The notes beneath the pieces are model-generated. The model had not been told where the DNA came from. It did not search any database and was given only the letters and a program-made list of their open reading frames with translations. The position numbers were made by a program, and so were the translations under genes. Below, one piece after another: positions 14,508-19,493 of a DNA stretch of 19,493 nucleotides (its first letter is position 1; every line of letters starts with the position of its first letter). Source of the DNA: Candidatus Harrisonbacteria bacterium (GTDB lineage: Bacteria; Patescibacteriota; Minisyncoccia; UBA6257; 1-14-0-10-44-23); NCBI GenBank assembly GCA_023244975.1, contig JAHFLG010000017.1, forward strand, positions 1 to 19,493, in the 5' to 3' direction.

Positions 14508-15653
14508 TTATCGGGCTACTCTCACCTTTTTAGCTGCAGCAACTGCTTTTGCGCGAGCCTCCTTCACATTTTTCCCAAAGGCTAAGGCCACAGCCATGCG
14601 GCGGTGATGATAGGCAACGGGCTTACCAAAAATCCGAATCCACGTGCCCGGTACTTTCAAGGCCTCCTCAACTCCTTTATATTTCGGATGATTGGTTGTG
14701 ACTTCAGATAAAATAGCGGCCGATGCTCCTGGCTGACAAATGATTTCAGGAATTGGCAGCCCGAGGATGGCACGCACGTGTAGCTCCATCTCGCTCATCG
14801 CTTGGCTAACCATGGTCACCATGCCGGTGTCGTGCGGCCGCGGCGATACCTCTGAAAACCAGACCTGATTGCCTTTGACGAACAACTCAACGCCAAAAAT
14901 ACCGCGGCCGCCCAAGGCATCAGTCACCTTTTTAGCAATCTGCTGCGACTTTTTTAGAGCTACTGCTGACATCGCGTGCGGCTGCCAGCTCTCACGATAG
15001 TCACCATCAATTTGAATGTGGCCAACCGGCGCGCAAAAACTAGTGCCTGCTTTGTGTCGCACTGTGAGCAGAGTTATTTCGTAATCAAAATTAATCTTGC
15101 CTTCGACAATCACTCTGCCGGTCTTGCCCCGAGCAGCTTTCATCGCATAGCTCCAGGCTTTCGCCAAATCAGCCAGCGTGCGAGCCATACTTTGCCCGTG
15201 GCCGGAAGATGACATGGTCGGCTTGATAAAGCAAGGAAAACCAACGGCTGCGGCACCCTTCTTTAACTCATCAAGGCTTCCGGCAAACCGATACGGACTG
15301 GTCGGCAGCTTGAGCTTCTCGGCAGCCAGCTTGCGAATTCCCTCGCGGTTCATCGTAGTGGCTGTAGCGTACGCGCGCGGGATCACTGTCCAGCCCTCTT
15401 TTTCTAGTTCAACCAATGTTTGCGTTGCGATAGCTTCAATTTCTGGAACAATAAAATCCGGCTGCTCTTTTTCAACAACCCGACGGATATTCCTGCCCTC
15501 AAGCATCGGAAATACATAACTGCGGTGAGCCACCTGCATGGCTGGCGCTCCTTCATATCTATCGCACGCCACTACCTCGCAGCCAAGCCTCATCGCCTCA
15601 ATCGCAACCTCCTTACCTAACTCGCCACTACCTAGCAACAGTATTTTTTTCAT
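14508..15653 (-). CDS. purT: Formate-dependent GAR transformylase PurT
   Basis: PurT makes formyl-GAR from glycinamide ribonucleotide, formate and ATP, step three of purine synthesis; it is an ATP-grasp enzyme. The 381 residues match family length (about 390). Specific marks are GSGELGKEVAIEAMRLGCEV at the nucleotide-binding start, DRYEGAPAMQVAHRSYV, the ATP-grasp loop SSSGHGQS, EGKINFDYEITLLTVR, and the metal/ATP site EVSPRPHDTGMVTM. PurK, the nearest relative, lacks the GHGQS and RPHDTGMVT wording. No other purine gene is in the window, so the enzyme may serve a partial pathway or another formyl transfer. Its ATG lies 4 nt downstream of the tRNA-Ala gene on the same strand, so it seems to be transcribed with that tRNA. 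No Shine-Dalgarno sequence is present. Confidence 0.94.
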   Translation of the reverse strand: MKKILLLGSGELGKEVAIEAMRLGCEVVACDRYEGAPAMQVAHRSYVFPMLEGRNIRRVVEKEQPDFIVPEIEAIATQTLVELEKEGWTVIPRAYATATTMNREGIRKLAAEKLKLPTSPYRFAGSLDELKKGAAAVGFPCFIKPTMSSSGHGQSMARTLADLAKAWSYAMKAARGKTGRVIVEGKINFDYEITLLTVRHKAGTSFCAPVGHIQIDGDYRESWQPHAMSAVALKKSQQIAKKVTDALGGRGIFGVELFVKGNQVWFSEVSPRPHDTGMVTMVSQAMSEMELHVRAILGLPIPEIICQPGASAAILSEVTTNHPKYKGVEEALKVPGTWIRIFGKPVAYHHRRMAVALAFGKNVKEARAKAVAAAKKVRVAR

Positions 15654-15657
15654 ACTG

Positions 15658-15728
15658 TGGACCTAAGGAGAATCGAACTCCTACCTCCTCCATGCCATGG
15701 AGGCGTAATACCATTTTACTATAGGCCC
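15658..15728 (-). tRNA. tRNA-Ala(GGC)
   Basis: A 71-nt tRNA. Acceptor GGGCCTA pairs with TAGGTCC, including the G3-U70 wobble that is the identity mark of tRNA-Ala. The anticodon stem CCTCC/GGAGG encloses ATGGCAT with anticodon GGC (complement of 15694-15696). D loop and variable loop are short. The discriminator is A and CCA is not encoded. Only CAGT separates it from the purT start codon. Confidence 0.95.
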
Positions 15729-15738
15729 GAATCAAATT

Positions 15739-15767
15739 AGTGTATATTGAACGCTGGATTATTTCAA
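15739..15767 (-). promoter_or_regulatory. Promoter of tRNA-Ala and purT
   Basis: On the minus strand TTGAAA (15767-15762) and TACACT (15744-15739) are spaced by 17 nt; the -35 matches five and the -10 four of six consensus bases. The start would be about 5 nt before the tRNA. Confidence 0.5.
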
Positions 15768-15775
15768 GGAATTTA

Positions 15776-15781
15776 TATACT
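15776..15781 (+). promoter_or_regulatory. Possible -10 of tRNA-Ser(CGA)
   Basis: TATACT (five of six consensus) ends 12 nt before the tRNA 5' end, implying a leader of about 6 nt. I see no convincing -35. It shares the 65-bp divergent region with the tRNA-Ala promoter. Confidence 0.4.
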
Positions 15782-15793
15782 ATTCCAGATAGT

Positions 15794-15883
15794 GGAAGCG
15801 TGACAGAGTGGTCGAATGTACCTGTTTCGAAAACAGGCAGGTCCGAAAGGGCCTCGGAGGTTCGAATCCTCCCGCTTCCGCCA
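15794..15883 (+). tRNA. tRNA-Ser(CGA)
   Basis: A complete type II tRNA: acceptor GGAAGCG with CGCTTCC, anticodon stem CCTGT/ACAGG around TTCGAAA with anticodon CGA at 15828-15830, a long variable arm (AGGTCC-GAAA-GGGCCT), and a T arm GGAGG-TTCGAAT-CCTCC. The discriminator is G. Unlike the other tRNAs here, CCA follows in the genome (15881-15883), though two of its bases are also the start of the terminator stem. Confidence 0.96.
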
Positions 15884-15925
15884 ATAAACAAAATACCCCG
15901 ATTTCTCGGGGTATTTTGTTTATTG
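15882..15925. terminator. Bidirectional terminator, 20-bp perfect inverted repeat
   Basis: Bases 15882-15901 and 15906-15925 are perfect reverse complements around the 4-nt loop TTTC. The core is CCCCGA/TCGGGG and the outer arms are A/T-rich, so each strand supplies a U-rich tail. It can end tRNA-Ser(CGA) from the left and the DUF5679-like gene from the right. Confidence 0.9.
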
Positions 15926-15932
15926 ATCAAAC

Positions 15933-16127
15933 TTACGCAGCCTTCTTCATCAGTCCGGCCATGCCGTCGTTGCCCATGATTCGGAACATCTTGGTTCCGC
16001 AAGTCTCACAGGTTCCGGTCATCGCCTTTCGGACTTTGCCGCCCTTTCCCGGCATTTCTACCTCCTGGGCGTTCATCATCTTCTTGTCCTTTGCCTTACA
16101 CTTTACGCAGTATCCAGTTACATCCAT
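15933..16127 (-). CDS. DUF5679-like zinc-ribbon protein
   Basis: A 64-residue protein with two cysteine pairs: YCVKCKAK at residues 6-13 and GTCETCGTKMFRI about thirty residues later. This CxxC...CxxC layout with the closing GTKMFRI text matches small DUF5679 proteins, probably a single zinc ribbon; their role is unknown, though such ribbons often bind nucleic acid or ribosomes. The frame stays open to 16172, but homologous sequence in my memory begins at the first cysteine pair, so I take the ATG at 16127. A TATAAT (16136-16131) lies only 3 nt before it, closer than a -10 should be. That leaves either the start or the promoter uncertain. It ends in the shared terminator with tRNA-Ser(CGA). 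Confidence 0.82.
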   Translation of the reverse strand: MDVTGYCVKCKAKDKKMMNAQEVEMPGKGGKVRKAMTGTCETCGTKMFRIMGNDGMAGLMKKAA

Positions 16128-16241
16128 AGAATTATATGAGTAAAATAGTTGATTTTTTGAAATCCGAGCCAATCTCTTCGACCTGATGTGATTAAAGATT
16201 AACCCTTTATTTCTTTTACCCTAGCACAAATAGGCTCAAGG

Positions 16242-16250
16242 TGCAATAAT
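16242..16250 (+). promoter_or_regulatory. Extended -10 of tRNA-Arg
   Basis: TGCAATAAT gives TG plus AATAAT (five of six consensus, 16245-16250), with transcription expected near 16257, about 5 nt before the tRNA. The remaining 16128-16241 holds no gene I can support. Confidence 0.4.
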
Positions 16251-16261
16251 GGGCTTAAGAA

Positions 16262-16333
16262 GCCCTCATAGCTCAACGGATAGAGCAGCTCCGTCCTAAG
16301 GAGAGGATGATCGTTCAATTCGGTCTGAGGGCA
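16262..16333 (+). tRNA. tRNA-Arg(CCU)
   Basis: A 72-nt tRNA. Acceptor GCCCTCA pairs with TGAGGGC, the D arm is GCTC/GAGC, the loop GTCCTAA carries anticodon CCT at 16295-16297, and the T arm is GATCG-TTCAATT-CGGTC with one wobble. The first pair of the anticodon stem is a G-A mismatch and position 32 is G instead of a pyrimidine, so the stem-loop is a little unusual. Discriminator is A; CCA is not encoded. It decodes the rare AGG codon. Confidence 0.92.
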
Positions 16334-16335
16334 CA

Positions 16336-16357
16336 CTTCGACAAGCTCAGTGCAAGC
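16336..16357 (+). repeat. Possible dispersed short repeat after tRNA-Arg
   Basis: CTTCGACAAGCTCAGTGC and the next four bases start 3 nt after tRNA-Arg. CACT and AGTG can form a short stem. From memory, nearly identical strings recur between genes in many unrelated draft genomes, where antisense reading gives the peptide LSLSK; this window has only one copy, so repeat status is recalled, not seen. Confidence 0.35.
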
Positions 16358-16363
16358 AGATAG

Positions 16364-16392
16364 TTAACAAAACCGCTTATTTTTGCTAGGGT
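16364..16392 (+). promoter_or_regulatory. Promoter of the 16442 gene
   Basis: TTAACA (16364-16369) and TAGGGT (16387-16392) are spaced by 17 nt with TG before the -10 (TGCTAGGGT). The -35 is good, the -10 weak. The leader would be about 43 nt and includes a small hairpin GCAGG/CCTGC (16407-16424) upstream of the Shine-Dalgarno sequence. Confidence 0.45.
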
Positions 16393-16441
16393 GAAAGTTG
16401 ACCCGCAGGAGCGTATACCTGCATTTTCTTGGAGGTGCCAC

Positions 16442-17203
16442 ATGATCAAGCTCATCCTCGGCGAAGATGACAAGAAAGTGCGGCGCCTCTTGAAGCGCCA
16501 CATCGTTGTCCACACGGTGAATCGACCCGCTACGTACGTGGAGCCGAATGAACGCCAGTTCCCAAGCCTGAATCTGCTGCGAGCCTGCAACATGATGGCT
16601 TCGGCCATCCTTACCCAGGAAATGCCCGCGCACCAGGCAGGCAAGCTAGTCATCGTGGGCGTCGACGATCCCCAGAATCCGCCGAGGTTTGGAACCATGC
16701 TCGCCAACCTCATCGCCTTCTGCATCGAGCTGCAGACAGGAAAAGAGCCTGGCCGAGCACACGCGCGACGGTATGTGCGTGTGGTCGAGCGCAAGGCTTC
16801 TGGTGAGAAACAGTCGCAGTCGGTCTGGGGATACGAGTTCTTCGACGGTACCAGCCTCGAGGAACACCGCCTCTTCTTCGTGACCGACGCTCTATGGGCT
16901 CAGGGAGGAATGAGGCACGTCATCAAGACCTCACTTTCTGTTCCATACCAGAAGCTACCCTACAACAAGGAGCGGAAAGGGGACATCTCACGAGTACAAG
17001 AGTACGTCGCGGGAATCGGATGCCTCGTGATTCGTAACTCAGACGAGGAGGCAGTCAATGAACTGAGGAAGTTCCTCGGTTTCGAGCCCGACATCTTTGC
17101 CTTCGCCCCGGGCAATGCCTCGCTGAGCAAGTGGGGCAGGAAGTCGATGACAAGCGGAGAATTCAGGAGTCTCCAGACTCCCGACACAAGAAGCCAGGAG
17201 TAA
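16442..17203 (+). CDS. Unrecognised protein of foreign-looking composition
   Basis: A 253-residue soluble protein with no signal peptide, membrane helix or motif I recognise. The ATG at 16442 is chosen over an upstream ATG at 16391 because GGAGGT stands 6 nt before it, the only strong Shine-Dalgarno sequence in the window. The N-terminal 25 residues are charged and basic (KKVRRLLKRHIVVHTVNR), the middle has GKLVIVGVDDPQNPPRFG followed by a hydrophobic helix, and a likely alpha/beta fold continues to the end. Its third codon positions look richer in G/C and it uses AAG and CTC freely, unlike its neighbours. It lies alone between tRNA-Arg and an elaborate terminator, which suggests gain by transfer, though no integrase or attachment repeat is visible. 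Confidence 0.82.
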   Translation: MIKLILGEDDKKVRRLLKRHIVVHTVNRPATYVEPNERQFPSLNLLRACNMMASAILTQEMPAHQAGKLVIVGVDDPQNPPRFGTMLANLIAFCIELQTGKEPGRAHARRYVRVVERKASGEKQSQSVWGYEFFDGTSLEEHRLFFVTDALWAQGGMRHVIKTSLSVPYQKLPYNKERKGDISRVQEYVAGIGCLVIRNSDEEAVNELRKFLGFEPDIFAFAPGNASLSKWGRKSMTSGEFRSLQTPDTRSQE

Positions 17204-17223
17204 GCCATCCTGCAGTACAAAAT

Positions 17224-17280
17224 GGACCAGCCACAACAATGCCGTTTCGGAGGAAACGTCAGGCCGGTCCTTTTGATTTT
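17224..17280 (+). terminator. Compound terminator after the 16442 gene
   Basis: GGACC-A-GCC (17224-17232) pairs with GGC-C-GGTCC (17262-17270) with one mismatch. Inside it CGTTTC-GGAG-GAAACG (17243-17258) forms a perfect second hairpin. TTTTGATTTT follows. It separates this gene from the ABC operon. Confidence 0.8.
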
Positions 17281-17281
17281 A

Positions 17282-17290
17282 TGCTACTAT
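17282..17290 (+). promoter_or_regulatory. Extended -10 of the ABC transporter operon
   Basis: TGCTACTAT gives TG and TACTAT (17285-17290, four of six consensus), ending 7 nt before the ATG at 17298, so transcription should begin at the start codon. No -35 is clear, and the region just upstream is the preceding terminator. Confidence 0.4.
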
Positions 17291-17297
17291 TATTGTA

Positions 17298-18023
17298 ATG
17301 CGGCGCAGCAACGGACACGCGAGGATGTATGTTTCCAAGGCTCATGTGGCCGCTACCCTCTTTTTCGTTTTCGCGCCATTTGCCTTTGTACTGATTTTTT
17401 CAAAGCTAGCGCATATCGCAGCGCCGATTCTACTTGTCGACATTGCCATTTCAATTATTCGCCTTTTCTTTGGCTATATCATTGCCGCTCTTCTTGGCTG
17501 GGGGCTCGCCATCGCCTTTTACCGCGGCAAACGAGCCATTGTCGCCCTTCCGATCTTTGACGTCTTACAGAGCTTCCCGACCTTTGCTGCTCTGCCGCTA
17601 GCCATCTGGCTCTGGGGCCCTTCAAATACGACAGTTATTATCTTTCTAGTTCTCACAATTATATGGCCGATTTTTTTCTCAGTAGTCAGCGCCATGAAAC
17701 TCATCAAGCACGAGTGGGAAGAGGCAGCACAGATAATGAACCTTCGAGGTTGGAATTTTTTTAAGCTGTTTCTGCTGCCGATCAGTATTCCGAGCCTTGT
17801 TACCGGTTCAATCATTGGCTTGGGCGAGGGCTGGGAAGCGATAGTTGCCACTGAAATAATTGTTGGTATGAAGTCGGGACTCGGAAACTTCTTTAGCAGT
17901 TACTCAGCAAATACCGGAGTCACAACCTTCGGTATTTTAGGTTTACTGCTCCTCATTTTCAGCGTGAACAAGATTCTTTGGCTGCCACTCCTCGAGAAAA
18001 CCCATGAAAAACTAGCTGAATAA
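17298..18023 (+). CDS. ABC transporter permease, SsuC/TauC-like
   Basis: A 241-residue integral membrane protein of the BPD_transp_1 type used by nitrate/sulfonate/taurine importers. Hydrophobic helices lie at about 18-37, 44-73, 92-107, 112-131, 160-190 and 208-230. The cytoplasmic EAA loop that docks to the ATPase is clear at about 141-165 (EEAAQIMNLRGWNFFKLFLL, then PISIP), with the invariant glycine. The first ATG at 17298 is used because a -10 element ends 7 nt before it; a second ATG (residue 10) is possible. The ATPase follows after 7 bp. Neither a substrate-binding protein nor a metabolic enzyme is next to it, so the ligand cannot be told from context. Confidence 0.92.
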   Translation: MRRSNGHARMYVSKAHVAATLFFVFAPFAFVLIFSKLAHIAAPILLVDIAISIIRLFFGYIIAALLGWGLAIAFYRGKRAIVALPIFDVLQSFPTFAALPLAIWLWGPSNTTVIIFLVLTIIWPIFFSVVSAMKLIKHEWEEAAQIMNLRGWNFFKLFLLPISIPSLVTGSIIGLGEGWEAIVATEIIVGMKSGLGNFFSSYSANTGVTTFGILGLLLLIFSVNKILWLPLLEKTHEKLAE

Positions 18024-18030
18024 AAGAACT

Positions 18031-18771
18031 ATGCAACCAGCTATCATATTAAAAAATGTCAGCAAAAAGTTCATCGAACCCGGCGCACAGGATCTAATGG
18101 CGGTTAAGGATATCTCGCTTGAAGTTGGCCGAGGCGAGTTCTTTGTCTTTGTCGGACCCTCCGGCAGCGGTAAATCAACGATTCTACGAATCATGAGCGG
18201 TCTTGAAAAAGACTTTACCGGTGAACTCAAGCTTGAGGACGGGCTGGTGCCAAATGATTTCAGCTTCGTGTTCCAGCAGTTCGCCTTATTCCCCTGGCTC
18301 ACCGCCTATCAAAATATTGAGATGCCGCTCATAGCCCGCAATATGAGCGAGACTGAACGGAGACACAAGGTTCAGGCTCAACTGGCCAAGCTTCGCCTTG
18401 AGCATGTTGGTCACCTGCATCCGCGCGAGATGAGCGGCGGCATGCGTCAGCGCGTCGGCATCGCCCGTGCACTCGTTACTGACCCAAAAGTCATCTTTAT
18501 GGATGAGCCATTCTCAGAGCTCGACTCCTTTACTGCCGAAGAGCTTCGGCAAGAGACCCTCAGTATCTGGCAGGCAGAGAAGCGAACTATTATTATGGTC
18601 ACGCATATTGTTTCCGAAGCGATTGAGCTTGCTGACCGAATCGCTGTTTTAACTCCACGGCCGGGCAAGATTGAAAAAATAGTTCACAACCATCTGACTC
18701 GGCCGCGCCAAAAACGCTCACCTGAGTTCTTTGCACTCGAAGACGAGCTGATGGGACTGATTAAGCCCTAG
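18031..18771 (+). CDS. ABC transporter ATP-binding protein, SsuB/TauB-like
   Basis: A 246-residue ABC ATPase. Walker A is GPSGSGKST (42-50), the Q-loop is FVFQQFALFPWL (79-90), the signature is MSGGMRQRVGIARAL (134-148), Walker B is VIFMDEPFSELD (154-165), and the switch histidine is H192 in MVTHIVSEA. The FPWL after the Q-loop and TPRPGKI near the C-terminus are typical of the nitrate/sulfonate/taurine import ATPases. The signature begins with M in place of L, a minor change. It is cotranscribed with the permease and lies upstream of a hairpin that probably ends the operon. Confidence 0.95.
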   Translation: MQPAIILKNVSKKFIEPGAQDLMAVKDISLEVGRGEFFVFVGPSGSGKSTILRIMSGLEKDFTGELKLEDGLVPNDFSFVFQQFALFPWLTAYQNIEMPLIARNMSETERRHKVQAQLAKLRLEHVGHLHPREMSGGMRQRVGIARALVTDPKVIFMDEPFSELDSFTAEELRQETLSIWQAEKRTIIMVTHIVSEAIELADRIAVLTPRPGKIEKIVHNHLTRPRQKRSPEFFALEDELMGLIKP

Positions 18772-18808
18772 AAGTTCTCACCGCTACGGTTTCGAACTTT
18801 CTTACTTT
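18772..18808 (+). terminator. Terminator of the ABC operon
   Basis: AAGTTC (18772-18777) pairs with GAACTT (18794-18799), and ACCG-CTA-CGGT forms an inner hairpin. A T-rich stretch including seven T starts about 5 nt after the stem. It sits in the 30-bp gap between convergent genes and runs into the msrB 3' end. Confidence 0.6.
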
Positions 18809-19191
18809 TTTTGAAGATCCAAGCAGACCGAATTGATGCAGTAGTGTTTTCCTGTTTTACCTTCTGAGTCGTCATCAAATACATGGCCAAGGTGGCTATT
18901 GCATTTCGAGCAATTAACCTCAGTCCGGTTCATGCCATAGCTCTCATCATGCTCGAGCTTAATAGCTCCCGGCAGCGCCTGGTCAAAGCTAGGCCAACCG
19001 CGCAAACCGGCCATATTGGTTTCAAACTGCGCATCTGAAGGAAACAGTACGTTTCCACAGACAACACAGGCAAAGGTACCCTGTTCTCCTGGTTTTACGT
19101 ATTTACCACTAAACGGAGCCTCAGTTCCCTTTTCACGTAAAACTTTATACTGCTCTGGGGTTAATTTTTTCTTTATTTCTTCTTCGGTCAT
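18802..19191 (-). CDS. msrB: Peptide-methionine (R)-S-oxide reductase MsrB
   Basis: MsrB reduces the R epimer of methionine sulfoxide in proteins, using thioredoxin as electron donor. The 129 residues contain YKVLREKGTEAPFSGKY near the start, GWPSFDQAL (65-73), two zinc-binding pairs (C42/C45 in CVVCG and C94/C97 in CSKCNSHLGHVF), and the catalytic C118 in HYCINSVCL. Most relatives have RYCINSASL, so H for R and VC for AS are local changes; the extra C123 beside the catalytic site could act as a resolving cysteine. It starts inside the stop of the M24 peptidase gene (ATGA), so the two are translationally coupled. There is no MsrA in the window. Confidence 0.95.
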   Translation of the reverse strand: MTEEEIKKKLTPEQYKVLREKGTEAPFSGKYVKPGEQGTFACVVCGNVLFPSDAQFETNMAGLRGWPSFDQALPGAIKLEHDESYGMNRTEVNCSKCNSHLGHVFDDDSEGKTGKHYCINSVCLDLQKK

Positions 19192-19493
19192 AGGGTTATA
19201 AGTTTTTTAGTCATCTTCTGATGCAAATTAATGTTACCATCTTTTTTGATAACCAGCGCGTCTTCAATGCGCACTCCACCAAGACCTTCAACATAAATCC
19301 CTGGCTCAACAGTAATCACCGCATTCACGGGCAAAGGCTTACTGCTGCCTGAACTCACAATCGGTAACTCATGCACCTGCATGCCAAGGCCGTGCCCGGT
19401 AGAGTGCAGAAAATGAGCGCTGTAGTCCTGGTCATGGATATACTCGCGGCAGATCATATCAAGCTCTCTACCGGTTACTCCGGCTCGCGCGGC
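19188..19493 (-). CDS. M24 family metallopeptidase (Xaa-Pro aminopeptidase-like), partial
   Basis: The frame is open through the right edge, so only the last 101 codons are present; the internal ATG at 19457 is not the true start. The visible part is the C-terminal half of the pita-bread catalytic domain: AGVTGRELD, then HSTGHGLGMQVHELP with a metal-binding histidine, VEPGIYV with a metal-binding glutamate, and GGVRIEDALVI with the last glutamate. These residues bind the two metals that hydrolyse X-Pro peptide bonds. The wording is closer to aminopeptidase P or proline dipeptidase than to methionine aminopeptidase. It overlaps msrB by ATGA. Confidence 0.9.
   Translation of the reverse strand, partial: AARAGVTGRELDMICREYIHDQDYSAHFLHSTGHGLGMQVHELPIVSSGSSKPLPVNAVITVEPGIYVEGLGGVRIEDALVIKKDGNINLHQKMTKKLITL

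Noticed and set aside
16128..16172. Fifteen-residue N-terminal extension of the DUF5679-like protein
   Set aside because: The extension is not like the family and contains a TATAAT; the start at 16127 places the first CxxC near the N-terminus.
16251..16265. Hairpin GGGCTT-AAG-AAGCCC competing with the tRNA-Arg acceptor arm
   Set aside because: The predicted start is near 16257, so most of the left arm would not be transcribed.
16315..16794. Minus-strand open frame ending in LSLSKCALRPN
   Set aside because: It is antisense to the 16442 gene and tRNA-Arg. The ending is only the translation of the short repeat-like string.
1..19493. CRISPR array, transposase, integrase, prophage or rRNA
   Set aside because: No repeat-spacer periodicity, no transposase or integrase motifs and no rRNA sequence were seen.
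1..19493. Alternative genetic code with TGA as Gly
   Set aside because: TGA ends LemA and the M24 peptidase exactly at the start of the next gene, and no conserved protein is interrupted by TGA.

Overview
The window looks like chromosome of a small-genome bacterium, most probably a member of the Candidate Phyla Radiation (Patescibacteria). The call is inference, from compact head-to-tail and tail-to-tail packing, a LemA plus DUF3137 pair, a DUF5679-type zinc ribbon, an HerA/VirD4-like ATPase with no other secretion genes, several unrecognised proteins and a solitary purine-pathway enzyme. TGA is used as a stop (LemA and the M24 peptidase both end in ATGA overlaps with the next gene), so the recoded-TGA lineages are excluded.

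Layout. 1-829 (minus): a PilO-like type IV pilus protein followed by a partial single-pass membrane protein. 858-4029 (plus): dprA and topA. 4026-6391 (minus): lemA, a DUF3137 membrane protein and parB. 6450-10135 (plus): tRNA-Leu, a possible structured leader before a small membrane protein, tRNA-Ser(UGA), a small coiled-coil protein and an 825-residue DNA-translocase-like ATPase. 10132-14434 (minus): a 135-residue protein with its own terminator, a GNAT acetyltransferase, a 1030-residue winged-helix/coiled-coil protein on a near-perfect sigma70 promoter, and a 99-residue helical protein. 14508-15728 (minus): tRNA-Ala(GGC) placed 4 nt before purT. 15794-16333: tRNA-Ser(CGA), a bidirectional terminator, a DUF5679-like protein and tRNA-Arg(CCU). 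16442-17203 (plus): an unrecognised gene of different composition with the only strong Shine-Dalgarno sequence here. 17298-18771 (plus): an ABC permease and ATPase pair. 18802-19493 (minus): a partial M24 peptidase and msrB.

Functional themes: type IV pilus and competence (PilO, DprA), chromosome handling (TopA, ParB, ATPase), envelope (LemA/DUF3137), oxidative repair (MsrB), peptide turnover (M24) and small-molecule import (ABC pair). tRNA genes sit at many of the boundaries between transcription units.

The most striking signal is not a gene. At many independent starts a -10-like hexamer lies about 6 nt before the ATG, and almost no gene has a Shine-Dalgarno sequence. This suggests that leaderless or nearly leaderless mRNA is the default, with two exceptions: the 6703 gene, with a possible structured 127-nt leader, and the foreign-looking 16442 gene. 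The best candidates for undescribed biology are the 1030-residue protein, the structured leader, the tRNA-Ala/purT junction and the 16442 gene.
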